Source: an uncultured Sphingobium sp. (GTDB lineage Bacteria; Pseudomonadota; Alphaproteobacteria; Sphingomonadales; Sphingomonadaceae). Taken from it: 14,755 nucleotides of DNA. The notes under the pieces are model-generated. The model did not search any database. It saw only the letters and a list, made by a program, of their open reading frames with translations, and was not told the DNA's origin. The position numbers and the translations under genes were made by a program. The stretch is from contig CAJYHD010000515.1 in NCBI GenBank assembly GCA_913773715.1, forward strand, positions 1 through 14,755, given 5' to 3'. How positions within the stretch are numbered: position 1 is the stretch's first letter; the number at the start of each line of letters is the position of its first letter. This document shows, piece by piece, positions 6,546 to 14,582 of the stretch.

Positions 6546-7337
6546 ATGCCCTCTACGCAGATTCTTGTCGAATTCGCCAGCGCCGTCACCAGTGGCTCCA
6601 TCAAAGTGGTGGACCTGACACAGGTGTTATCGGAAGACACGCCGTTGCTGGTTCTCCCAGACCCGTTCGGCCAGACTGCCGCCTTTTCGCGCCAAGAGAT
6701 CTCGCGGTACGACGAGCGCGGCGTGGCCTGGCACTGGAACAACTTCACCGTCGGCGAGCATACCGGTACGCACTTCGACGCGCCCGTTCACTGGGTTACC
6801 GGCAAGGATTTGGACGACAACACGGTCGACCGCGTGCCGCCGCAACGGCTTGTGGCTCCAGCCGCAGTGCTGGACTTCTCGGCCGAGTGTGCCGCCGATC
6901 CCGACTTCCTGCTGACCGGGGCGCATGTGGAAGCCTGGGAGGCTGAGCATGGCGCGATCGCGGCGGGCTCTTGGGTGCTGTTCCGCAGTGACTGGTCGAA
7001 GCGCGATCCGCACGCCTATACCAATCGGCGAGCCGACGGTGCGCATACGCCGGGACCGGACGCTTCGGCGATCGAGGCGCTGATCGCGCGCGACGTGCTG
7101 GGCTTCGGAGTGGAGACCATCGGCACCGACGCGGGACAGGCGCATTTGCTCGACCCTGCCTATCCCGCGCATACGTTGCTGCACGGTGCCGGCAAGTACG
7201 GCCTGCAATGTCTGGAAAATCTAGACCAGTTGCCGGCCACGGGGGCGGTGGTCATTGCCGCGCCGCTCAAGATCCGCGACGGATCGGGTAGTCCGATGCG
7301 CGCCTTGGCGCTGATCGCCGAAGCAACGGATGATTGA
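6546..7337 (+). CDS. Cyclase-family metal-dependent hydrolase (kynurenine formamidase superfamily)
   Basis: This 263-residue protein belongs to the cyclase family (PF04199), whose members hydrolyse amides, lactones or related bonds using a metal bound by an HxGTHxDxPxH motif. The motif is complete here: His72, Gly74-Thr75-His76, Asp78, Pro80 and His82 in EHTGTHFDAPVHW. The C-terminal AHTLLHGAGKYGLQCLENL (208-226) supplies the later His and Glu of the family. The start ATG follows TAGGAG by five bases, just downstream of the shared operator. Proteins of this family are known neighbours of aryl-CoA monooxygenase genes, where a hydrolytic or ring-opening step after hydroxylation is plausible. 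True kynurenine formamidase cannot be excluded, since it would feed anthranilate to the pathway, but there is no kynureninase or tryptophan dioxygenase nearby. The precise substrate is unassigned. Confidence 0.88.
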   Translation: MPSTQILVEFASAVTSGSIKVVDLTQVLSEDTPLLVLPDPFGQTAAFSRQEISRYDERGVAWHWNNFTVGEHTGTHFDAPVHWVTGKDLDDNTVDRVPPQRLVAPAAVLDFSAECAADPDFLLTGAHVEAWEAEHGAIAAGSWVLFRSDWSKRDPHAYTNRRADGAHTPGPDASAIEALIARDVLGFGVETIGTDAGQAHLLDPAYPAHTLLHGAGKYGLQCLENLDQLPATGAVVIAAPLKIRDGSGSPMRALALIAEATDD

Positions 7338-7420
7338 GCGCGAAAAGCTCGATGATGGTCGGTCTTGGTCCCATTCAGGATGCCGACCGCTAGTTCGATC
7401 CAGGTGAACCAGCGTGATCA

Positions 7421-8473
7421 CTAGATCCCCATCAGCTTCGCATTCAGCGCCCGATCGCTGCCGGAGCTTGCGAAATCGTCAAAGGCCTTGTCGGTCACGC
7501 GGATGATGTGTCGGTCGATGAAGGGCGCGCCTTCAGCCGCGCCGACTTCGGGATGCTTGAGCGCGCATTCCCATTCCAGCACGGCCCACCCTTCATAGTC
7601 GTATTGCGCCATCTTGGAAAAGACCTGCCCGAAGTCGACTTGTCCGTCGCCTAGCGAGCGGAAGCGGCCCGGCCTGTCGATCCAGTTCTGGTAACCGCCA
7701 TAGACACCCACGCGACCATTCGGCCTAAACTCGGCGTCCTTGACGTGAAAACATTTGATGCGCTGGTGGTAGATGTCGAGGAAGGCTAGATAATCGAGCT
7801 GTTGAAGTACAAAGTGGCTCGGATCGTACAGGATGTTTGCGCGTGAGTGATGGCCGACGCGATCCAGGAACATTTCGAAGGTCGCGCCATCGTGCAAGTC
7901 TTCGCCAGGATGTAATTCGAAGCCGATGTCGACGCCGTTGTCGTCGAACACGTCGAGAATTGGCTTCCACCGATGGGCCAGTTCGTCGAAGGCGTCCTCG
8001 ACGAGCCCGGTAGGGCGCTGCGGCCAGGCGTAGAAGTACGGCCAAGCCAGCGCGCCCGAAAAGCTGGCATGGCTGGTGAGGCCAAGGCGCCGGCTGGCTA
8101 CCGCGGCAAGCTTGACCTGTTCCACAGCCCATACCTGACGCGCGGCCGGATTGCCGCGCACATGCGGCGCGGCAAAGCCGTCGAATTGGACGTCGTAGGC
8201 CGGGTGCACGGCGACGAGCTGGCCTTGCAAGTGCGTCGACAATTCGGTGACGACCAGCCCCTTGCTCGCGAGCATTCCAATAAGATCGTCGCAATAACCC
8301 TGGCTTCGCGCCGCCGTTTCAAGATCGAACAGGCGCGCATCGCTGGTGGGGATCTGCAGGCCCTTGTAGCCCAACTGTGCCGCCCAGTCGGCGATGTTGG
8401 GCAGCGTGTCGAAAGGAGCTGAATCGCTCACGAACTGGGCGAGGAAGATGCCGGGGCCCAGGATCGTCCTCAT
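7421..8473 (-). CDS. Xylose-isomerase-like TIM-barrel protein (sugar isomerase/epimerase or 3-keto-glycoside lyase-like)
   Basis: This 350-residue AP-endonuclease-2/xylose-isomerase-like TIM barrel (PF01261) normally binds a divalent metal and acts on sugars by isomerisation, epimerisation or elimination. Likely metal and catalytic residues are visible: Glu186 in GFELHPGED, Asp217 and His220 in LYDPSHF, His243 and Asp246 in CFHVKDAEF, and Glu300/Glu302 in AVLEWECALKHPEVGA. I chose the ATG at 8473, just downstream of the MFS stop with AGGAAAGG upstream; the open frame to 8698 lies inside the MFS gene. It is the last gene of an apparent Gfo/Idh/MocA-MFS-TIM operon. Related proteins occur beside Gfo/Idh/MocA dehydrogenases in sugar loci, and distant relatives (DgpC/CarC type) cleave 3-keto-C-glycosides, but their small partner subunit is absent here. 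The substrate is unknown. Confidence 0.87.
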   Translation of the reverse strand: MRTILGPGIFLAQFVSDSAPFDTLPNIADWAAQLGYKGLQIPTSDARLFDLETAARSQGYCDDLIGMLASKGLVVTELSTHLQGQLVAVHPAYDVQFDGFAAPHVRGNPAARQVWAVEQVKLAAVASRRLGLTSHASFSGALAWPYFYAWPQRPTGLVEDAFDELAHRWKPILDVFDDNGVDIGFELHPGEDLHDGATFEMFLDRVGHHSRANILYDPSHFVLQQLDYLAFLDIYHQRIKCFHVKDAEFRPNGRVGVYGGYQNWIDRPGRFRSLGDGQVDFGQVFSKMAQYDYEGWAVLEWECALKHPEVGAAEGAPFIDRHIIRVTDKAFDDFASSGSDRALNAKLMGI

Positions 8474-8490
8474 GTCTTGCGCACCTTTCC

Positions 8491-9717
8491 TTAGCGCTCG
8501 GGTCGAGCGGGCATCGCGGCCGTGTTGCGGAACGACAATGCGAAAGCGACGCCCACCATCGCAGCCATTGCCGACGGGATCAGCCAAAAGCCCGTCCAGT
8601 CGACAACGGTGACGCCTGCCCCCGCTTGGCCGGGGCGGCTGTGCGCCACATAGGTCGCGTTTGCCAGCAAGCTGCCGATGATCGAACCGACGCCCCAAGT
8701 AACGAGGGTGAGAAAGGATTGCGCCCGACCGCGCGTCTCGCTTGGGAAACGCTTGTCCACCCAGATCTGGCCCGCCACCAGGAAGAAATCAAAGCAGACA
8801 CCATGCAGCGCGAGGGCCGGCAGCAGCATCGGCATGTGAGGGCCGACGGAGTCGAACCCCAAGGCAAACAGGCCATAGCGCGCCGTCCAGGCCAGCATGC
8901 CCAACAGCAGCACCGCCTTAATTCCCAGCCACCGCAGGAACAGCGGCAGCAGCAGCAGGAAGCCGACTTCGGACACCTGCCCGATCGTCTGCAGCCCGGC
9001 GGCCGCGTTGACCCCCAGGGTAACTAGAAACGGGTTGGCATAGGCATAGTAAAAGCTCAGCGGTATCATCAGCAGCAAAGAGCAGACGATCAGTGACCAG
9101 AACGACCTGTCGCCATGGCGTACAGCATCCAGGCCCAGAATACCGGTGATCCCCGCGCGGCCGGAGCCGGCGCTTGGCGGCACGGTGGGCAAGGTGAATG
9201 CATAGAGGCCGTGAAGGGCGGAGGCAGCCGCGGCCAGACGCAGCGGAAGGGTTGTCTGCTCCGCGCCAAGCCAGCCGACGATGAGCCCGGCAATGATCCA
9301 GCCGATCGTGCCGACGACGCGGATAGCGGGAAATTGACGCTCCGTATCGCTCAAGGCGTGGAAGGCGATCGTGTTCGATAGCGCCAGCGTGGGCATGTAG
9401 GCTGCCAGCGCCGCCAACGTGAGTGTGAAGACCAGCGCCGGATCGGCTTGTGCGAAGGAAAGCGCGAGCAGTGCGCAACTGCCAAGCAGATGAAGCACTC
9501 CCACCACCTTTTCGGCCGCGAAATAGCGGTCGGCGATGGTGCCGACGAATAGGGACGACAAGATCGCAGCCCAGCCCTGCGCCGAGAACATCGCGCCGAT
9601 CCAGCCCGACAGTCCCAGATGCATGAGATAACTTCCAAAGGGCACCCACCAGGCGCCCCAGACGAAGTATTGAAGGAACATCATCGCCGATAGTCGCAGG
9701 CGAATGCCGGTGTTCAT
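8491..9717 (-). CDS. NupG-like MFS transporter (nucleoside:H+ symporter family)
   Basis: This 408-residue protein is a highly hydrophobic major-facilitator carrier with about 12 membrane segments, in the nucleoside:H+ symporter branch (PF03825). The N-terminal FLQYFVWGAWWVPFGSYL (14-31) is characteristic of that branch. Other supporting stretches are GTIADRYFAAEKVVG in the first cytoplasmic loop and DKRFPSETRGRAQSFLTLVTWGVGSIIG in the C-terminal half. Members in sphingomonads and Bacteroidota sit in sugar-catabolic clusters and probably carry sugars or glycosides rather than nucleosides. It lies 81 bases downstream of the dehydrogenase gene and 17 bases upstream of the TIM-barrel gene, consistent with cotranscription. 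An AAGG site directly precedes the ATG. It would act in the inner membrane as the cytoplasmic entry step for material imported by the TonB-dependent receptor. Confidence 0.9.
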   Translation of the reverse strand: MNTGIRLRLSAMMFLQYFVWGAWWVPFGSYLMHLGLSGWIGAMFSAQGWAAILSSLFVGTIADRYFAAEKVVGVLHLLGSCALLALSFAQADPALVFTLTLAALAAYMPTLALSNTIAFHALSDTERQFPAIRVVGTIGWIIAGLIVGWLGAEQTTLPLRLAAAASALHGLYAFTLPTVPPSAGSGRAGITGILGLDAVRHGDRSFWSLIVCSLLLMIPLSFYYAYANPFLVTLGVNAAAGLQTIGQVSEVGFLLLLPLFLRWLGIKAVLLLGMLAWTARYGLFALGFDSVGPHMPMLLPALALHGVCFDFFLVAGQIWVDKRFPSETRGRAQSFLTLVTWGVGSIIGSLLANATYVAHSRPGQAGAGVTVVDWTGFWLIPSAMAAMVGVAFALSFRNTAAMPARPER

Positions 9718-9798
9718 GCCTTCATCCTCATCATTGCACTGCCTTGTTCATTTCGGCGGCCGATGCCGTCCTTCACATGAGTGGCGGCGCGTGGGCGT

Positions 9799-10941
9799 CT
9801 AGAGTTGATCATTGATGGAGACCCACGCGCCGGCGGCCGAACTTTTTACCGCTGCCTGGACGAACGCCATCGCCCGTATGCCCGCCCGGAGCGAAGCGAA
9901 CGCTGGCGTCGATACGGACTTGCCGGCCACCGTGCTGGCAAAGTCACGATAGATATTGGCCAACGCCTCGAAGAAGCCTTCGGGGTGGCCCGCAGGAAGG
10001 CGTGTCGCCGCTTTGGCCACGCTGCCCAGATAAGGCCGGTCCACGCCTGCGCTCCAGATCTCCTGGGGACCTGTGCCGCGCGCGAAACGCAGCCGATCCG
10101 GGCGCTCCTCGTTCCAGTGAAGCGCGCCTTTCTCGCCCCAGATGGCGATGATGAGACCGTTCGCTTCTCCCGCACAGACCTGGCTGGCGACGATTGTACC
10201 AGAGCCACCGCCCGACAGCCGAAACAGCGCAGCGCCATCATCGTCCAAGGCCCTGCCCGGGACGGTGACGCGCAGGTCGGCGCACAAGTGCGTAATCTGC
10301 TCGCCGGTCAGCCTCTCAACCAGATTGAAGGCGTGCGTACCAATGTCACCGAATGCGCCCGCAATACCCGATTGGGCGGGATCGAGCCGCCAGGCCGCTT
10401 GCTTGTCTGCTCCATCTGCGACGTTGGCAAGCCAGCCCTGTACGTAGTGCACGGCGACCCGTCGTATCGGACCCAGCGCTCCTTCTGCGATCAGGCGGCG
10501 CGCTTCCATGGCCATCGGATAGGCGATGTAGGGGTGAGTGACGCCGCACAACTTGCCAGCGCGCGCCGCCGCGTCGCGTATGGCGCTTGCCGCCTCGAAC
10601 GTGTTCGCAAGCGGCTTTTCGACCAGCACGGAAAAGCCCGCTTCCAAGGCCGCGATGGCTGCCGGAGCGTGTACGTTGTTGGGCGCGACGATAGCGATAA
10701 ATTGGGCGCGTTCGTTTTCCGGCAGGCGGCTTTCCGTCGCGATAAGTTTTCGCCAGTCCGAATGGCATCGCGATGGATTGAGCCCAAGCGATTCTCCTGT
10801 TTCAACCGAACTGGCAGCATCGCGGCTGAAGGCGCCGGAGACGAGCTGGCAATTGCCCGCGATTGCCGCCGCTGTGCGGTGGACCGGACCGATAAAGGCG
10901 CCGGTGCCGCCACCGATCATTGCGAAACGAACTGTATTCAC
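9799..10941 (-). CDS. Gfo/Idh/MocA-family NAD(P)-dependent sugar oxidoreductase
   Basis: This 380-residue cytoplasmic dehydrogenase has an N-terminal Rossmann fold (GGGTGAFIG at 10-18, APNNVHAP at 86-93) and the family motif EKP at 108-110, whose Lys contacts cofactor and substrate. The C-terminal alpha/beta domain carries GDIGTHAFN (198-206) with the probable catalytic His203, followed by the LDDDGAALFRLSGGGSGTI sheet region. I chose a GTG start at 10941: AAGGA lies five to six bases upstream, and translation gives the typical VNTVRFAMIGGG opening. Extending to the ATG at 11127 would add 62 residues unlike the family. It leads the minus-strand operon with the MFS and TIM-barrel genes. Such enzymes oxidise or reduce sugars, often at C3, which fits the putative glycoside pathway. 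The substrate is not known. Confidence 0.9.
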   Translation of the reverse strand: MNTVRFAMIGGGTGAFIGPVHRTAAAIAGNCQLVSGAFSRDAASSVETGESLGLNPSRCHSDWRKLIATESRLPENERAQFIAIVAPNNVHAPAAIAALEAGFSVLVEKPLANTFEAASAIRDAAARAGKLCGVTHPYIAYPMAMEARRLIAEGALGPIRRVAVHYVQGWLANVADGADKQAAWRLDPAQSGIAGAFGDIGTHAFNLVERLTGEQITHLCADLRVTVPGRALDDDGAALFRLSGGGSGTIVASQVCAGEANGLIIAIWGEKGALHWNEERPDRLRFARGTGPQEIWSAGVDRPYLGSVAKAATRLPAGHPEGFFEALANIYRDFASTVAGKSVSTPAFASLRAGIRAMAFVQAAVKSSAAGAWVSINDQL

Positions 10942-11218
10942 CTCGGTCCTTTGCCCTCGGATGAGGCACAAAGCGGCCTCAGCATGGGAAGCGGCTATCA
11001 ATCCGTCGCGAGCATGTGGCGCCAATTTGCTTGTTCTTGATGCACAGACCGGACGATGGCAGTGCTTCGTCGCATACATAGGGCGTTGCGTGGGCCAGCG
11101 CGCCGATATTGCCAGCGGCGCAAGCAACTTGTCCGCTCCTGCCCGCCCCTATTGCCTAGCCACGAACTGGTCGCTTGACCTTGAGGGAAGGCGCGGGCCG
11201 GGCCGTAAGGAGATTAAG
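10942..11218. promoter_or_regulatory. Divergent promoter region of the sugar locus
   Basis: These 277 bases separate two GTG-started genes transcribed away from each other, so promoters for the minus-strand dehydrogenase operon and the plus-strand lyase gene must lie here or overlap it. No regulator gene is adjacent. No palindrome strong enough to call an operator is seen; the best is GCGCCG at 11100-11105 paired with CGGCGC at 11116-11121, which is GC-rich and could be chance. Clear -35/-10 pairs are not recognisable. Confidence 0.5.
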
Positions 11219-12184
11219 GTGGCAAGCAAGCGAGATCGGATTAATTGGAAAGGCTATCTACCGGCGATCACGACACCTTTCGATGATGAGCGCGGGCTCG
11301 ACCTGCGCGCGCTGGGCGGGCTGCTCGAGTGGTTGCATGCAGAAGGCATGCATGGCCTGGTGGTCGCCGGGACGACCGGCGAATGGTTCAGCCTCGATAG
11401 CGCGGAGCGCCACGCCTTGTTTCATGCAGCGGGAAATCAGCTGGCTCATCGTTTGCCGCTGATCGCTGGCTGTAGCGCCTATACACCTAGCGAAGTGCTG
11501 ACGCATATCGACCAAGCCCACGCAGCGGGCTTTAGCGGTGTGCTGGTAACTCCGCCTCCCTATGCCCGTCCGGGCGAGGAAGAGATTCTGGCATTTTACA
11601 CCGCTATCGCGCGGCGTAGCCGCTTGCCGATCTGCGTCTATAACTGGCCCCCTGGAACAGGCATCGACATGCCGCTGGCGTTGCTTGAGCGAATCGCGGA
11701 TCTCGACGCTGTGGTCGCGATCAAGCAATCGACTGGCGACATGGCTCAGTTCATGGCCACCTTCTTTGCCTTGCACGAAAAGGTTCGCATCTTCGGGCTG
11801 CCGCTCGACGAGGTCGGCTTGATGATGGTGCGCCTGCATGATGCTGATGGGACGATGGGGGCAGGCGGCGTGCTGGGCCGCCATCAGCCCGACTTCTACA
11901 ACCTGGCCTGGCAGGGCGATTTTGTCGGCGCGCTCGCCAGCGGGGGCAAGGACCGTTTGATCATGCGCGAATGGTTCACGCCTGCGCTGATCGGCAAGTT
12001 CGGTTCCGCCGCCGCGATCCTCAAGAGCGCACTTAACGCCCGCGGTGTGCCCGGCGGCCGCGTGCGCGCTCCGTTCCAGGATGTCAGCGAGGCGGATGCG
12101 GCGTGCATCGCGGCAACAATGGACGCGCTCGGCTGTCTCGGCGCGCCAGTCGTCGCCCCCAGAGAGCCCGCGCTGTCTTGCTGA
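11219..12184 (+). CDS. DapA-family class I lyase/aldolase, probably sugar-acid specific
   Basis: This 321-residue (beta/alpha)8 protein belongs to the dihydrodipicolinate synthase / N-acetylneuraminate lyase family, which forms or cleaves pyruvate-linked carbon-carbon bonds through a Lys Schiff base. It has the pyruvate-binding GTTGE (51-55), catalytic Tyr141 in the YNWP segment, and Schiff-base Lys169 in VAIKQSTGD. True DapA enzymes have Arg in YNVPSRTG (Arg138 in E. coli) to hold aspartate semialdehyde; here the segment is YNWPPGTG with Gly146, which argues against a lysine-biosynthesis role. A sugar-acid aldolase or dehydratase is more likely. The GTG start at 11219 follows AAGGAG by six bases; the long open frame upstream of it is non-coding. 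The gene lies divergent to the dehydrogenase operon and 224 bases before the TonB receptor gene. Confidence 0.88.
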   Translation: MASKRDRINWKGYLPAITTPFDDERGLDLRALGGLLEWLHAEGMHGLVVAGTTGEWFSLDSAERHALFHAAGNQLAHRLPLIAGCSAYTPSEVLTHIDQAHAAGFSGVLVTPPPYARPGEEEILAFYTAIARRSRLPICVYNWPPGTGIDMPLALLERIADLDAVVAIKQSTGDMAQFMATFFALHEKVRIFGLPLDEVGLMMVRLHDADGTMGAGGVLGRHQPDFYNLAWQGDFVGALASGGKDRLIMREWFTPALIGKFGSAAAILKSALNARGVPGGRVRAPFQDVSEADAACIAATMDALGCLGAPVVAPREPALSC

Positions 12185-12408
12185 AGGCTGTGCTAATTTG
12201 CGTTTGCGACAATGAAAGCGGGATGGTGACCTCATTGATCGCGGCGGCCTAACCTGTGAGCATCCAGCCACCAGATGACATGCTGGACATGAGAGACGAC
12301 CGCACCCGGATAATGACGGGCGGGACAAAGCAGGACCAGGAGGACGTTGTTGCCGCCGCTCGCGCCTGGTGGGCGGCCGGTACTTATGCAAACATGAGGG
12401 CTCGGAAC

Positions 12409-14487
12409 ATGAACAAGCATTATTTGACGGCGATTTCGACTGCGGCTCTCGTGGCGGGCGCTTTGGGAGCCGCTCCGGCGGTCGCGCAGGTTACGCCTGA
12501 CGCGGGCGCGGACCAGGTAGCTCCAAACGAGATTACCGTGACCGCGCGCAAGCGCAACGAGACGGCGCAGACCGTTGCCGACCCGATCAGCGTGGTCACC
12601 GCCGCCAAGATCGCCAACTCGGACTTGCGCACGCTGCAGGATGCCGTGCGTCTGACGCCCAACCTGGTGGTCTTGGATGGCCTTTATCCTGGCTACAAGA
12701 CGGTCTCTTTCCGTGGCTTCACGACGCTGGGCCGGGATGGTGAGTTTCCCTTCGCCACCGTGGTCGATGGCGTGGTGCAGCCGGGCCAGATGTTCCTTCA
12801 GCAGGAGCTGGTAAACGTATCTAAGATCGAGATCCTGCGCGGTCCGCAAGGCACACTTTATGGCGGCGGTGCGATTGCCGGTGCGATCAACATCGTGACG
12901 CGCAAGCCAACCAATGACTACACCGGCAGTGTCACCGCGCAGTATCTCAATGGTGACGAGAAGCGGGTTCTTGCCAGTGTTTCTGGCCCGATCATAAGGG
13001 ACAAGCTTTTTTTCACCGCCGGTGCCACGGCGTACAAGGGTGACGGCCTGATCAAGAACCTGGCCAACCCGATCAATGCCGACTTCGGCAAAGGCGTGAC
13101 GTCGCGCGGGTCGCTGCTCTTCACGCCGACCGAGGATATCAGCGTCGCCCTGTCCGCGTCGACCAGCGACAGCAGGCAGGGTGGCTTGTGGTTGGCGCCG
13201 ATCCCCGACGCCGACTTCAAGGATGCGGTCGGCCAGCCCAGCGAGAACCAGGCAGGTGTCGTACGCACCAAGCTGCGCTCATACTCGCTCAAGTCCGACT
13301 TTGCGTTTTCCGATTTCGCGACGCTGACAGCGATCACGGCCTACTCGCGCGGTCGTGAGCGTACCACGGCGGACGGCGACTTTACCGCCGCCGATCTTTT
13401 CACGCAAACAGTGCATTTCGTCGATGAGACATGGTCGCAGGAGCTTCGTCTGACCTCCACCGGTACCGGAGCGTTCAAGTGGAACGTCGGCGGCTATTAT
13501 CAGGACGAGAGCCGTGATTATCAGAGTAGCTATGGGGCGGTCGGCGGTATCCCTGGTCTAAACGACAACCTGCGTCAGTACGAGACCTATGCGCTGTTCG
13601 GCCAGGCGTCCTATGAATTGACCGACCGCCTGGAGCTGACGGGTGGCTTCCGCTACGACTGGGAGAAGCAGTCCTACCTCGACCGCCTCAGCAAATTGAT
13701 CCTGAAGCAAAAGTTCAGCGAGCCGCAAGGTAAGGCGTCGATCTCCTACAAGTGGACCCGCGACCTATTTACTTACGCGACGTATTCACGCGGCTATCGC
13801 AAGGGTGGTTTCAACCCGAGCAGCCAGGCGGAGTCACTGCTGATCTATAAGCCCGAGACTGCCGATAACTTCGAAGTTGGCTTCAAGAGCAACTTTGGCG
13901 ATAATCTGGCGACGCTGAACGGCGCGGCCTTTTACACAGACTTCAAAGGGCAGCAGTTCTCTACGTCGCGCGTGCTGGAGGGTGACGGCATCTTCACGGC
14001 GATCTCCAACATTGGGAAGACCCGCGTGATGGGCGCCGAGGCAGAGTTGTCGGTTCGCCCGATGCAGGGCCTCAGCATCAGTGGCTCGCTTGGCTATTCT
14101 GATGTCACGATCAAGTCTTTCGTGCCGGAGAACCCTGGTCAGTATCGCAACAACGTGATCCCGCAAATCTACCGCTTCACGGCCCAGGCCGGGTTGGACT
14201 ACGAAGCGCCACTGTCGGACTCCGCTACGCTGGTCTTTCACGGCGATGTGTCGCATCGCGGCAATGTTTACTGGGACGTGCAGAACGAACTGGAAACTGG
14301 CCCCAAGACCTTCTTCAACGCCAAGATCTCGCTGCAGTCCGGGCCGTGGTCGATCTCCGCGATCGGGCGCAATCTCAGCAACGAGCGCACGCCGATGGCA
14401 GTGGGTCCGCACGCTTTGGGCACGACAAGCCTGGCAAGCTACAACACGCCTCGCCAGTACGGTGTCGAAGTGGGTATGAAGTTCTGA
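12409..14487 (+). CDS. TonB-dependent outer-membrane receptor
   Basis: This 692-residue outer-membrane beta-barrel transporter takes up large or scarce substrates using energy from TonB. A signal peptide covers residues 1-27 (MNKHYLTAIS...AAPAVA, cleavage before Gln). A TonB-box-like EITVTA lies at 41-46. The plug domain (about 52-168) includes DAVRLTPNLVV, the FRGF motif and VSKIEILRGPQGTLYGGGAIAGAINIVTRKP, and the barrel ends in the aromatic VGMKF. The length is normal for the family and no lesion is seen. I chose the ATG at 12409 because it begins a clear signal peptide; an in-frame ATG at 12394 adds only five residues, and the longer frame from 12256 would bury the signal. The 224-base gap after the lyase gene, with no recognised element, suggests its own promoter. 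Context points to a carbohydrate or glycoside substrate. Confidence 0.95.
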   Translation: MNKHYLTAISTAALVAGALGAAPAVAQVTPDAGADQVAPNEITVTARKRNETAQTVADPISVVTAAKIANSDLRTLQDAVRLTPNLVVLDGLYPGYKTVSFRGFTTLGRDGEFPFATVVDGVVQPGQMFLQQELVNVSKIEILRGPQGTLYGGGAIAGAINIVTRKPTNDYTGSVTAQYLNGDEKRVLASVSGPIIRDKLFFTAGATAYKGDGLIKNLANPINADFGKGVTSRGSLLFTPTEDISVALSASTSDSRQGGLWLAPIPDADFKDAVGQPSENQAGVVRTKLRSYSLKSDFAFSDFATLTAITAYSRGRERTTADGDFTAADLFTQTVHFVDETWSQELRLTSTGTGAFKWNVGGYYQDESRDYQSSYGAVGGIPGLNDNLRQYETYALFGQASYELTDRLELTGGFRYDWEKQSYLDRLSKLILKQKFSEPQGKASISYKWTRDLFTYATYSRGYRKGGFNPSSQAESLLIYKPETADNFEVGFKSNFGDNLATLNGAAFYTDFKGQQFSTSRVLEGDGIFTAISNIGKTRVMGAEAELSVRPMQGLSISGSLGYSDVTIKSFVPENPGQYRNNVIPQIYRFTAQAGLDYEAPLSDSATLVFHGDVSHRGNVYWDVQNELETGPKTFFNAKISLQSGPWSISAIGRNLSNERTPMAVGPHALGTTSLASYNTPRQYGVEVGMKF

Positions 14488-14494
14488 TCAAACT

Positions 14495-14522
14495 GGCCGG
14501 CGGCTCTGCTCCGCCGGCCTTT
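14495..14522 (+). terminator. Hairpin terminator after the TonB receptor gene
   Basis: A perfect nine-pair stem, GGCCGGCGG (14495-14503) with CCGCCGGCC (14511-14519), encloses a seven-base loop and is followed by TTT. It starts eight bases after the receptor stop codon. The stem is very strong but the T-run is short, so termination may be partial, leaving some readthrough into the next gene. Confidence 0.82.
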
Positions 14523-14582
14523 CACCTGATGGCACAAGCCCTGAGGGTCGCACAAGCAGAGACGCGAAGGACGATATAAGCG

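Noticed and set aside
7338..7420. Possible terminator between the convergent cyclase and TIM-barrel genes
   Set aside because: Only a weak GGTCGG/CCGACC pairing with a long loop and no T-run is visible, so I do not call it.
10538..11218. N-terminal extension of the DapA-family gene to an upstream ATG
   Set aside because: The extension runs antisense through the dehydrogenase gene and the divergent promoter. The GTG at 11219 has a strong AAGGAG site and gives the normal family N-terminus.
12256..12408. Longer N-terminus for the TonB-dependent receptor
   Set aside because: It would place about 50 hydrophilic residues before an obvious signal peptide that starts at 12409, which would prevent normal export.
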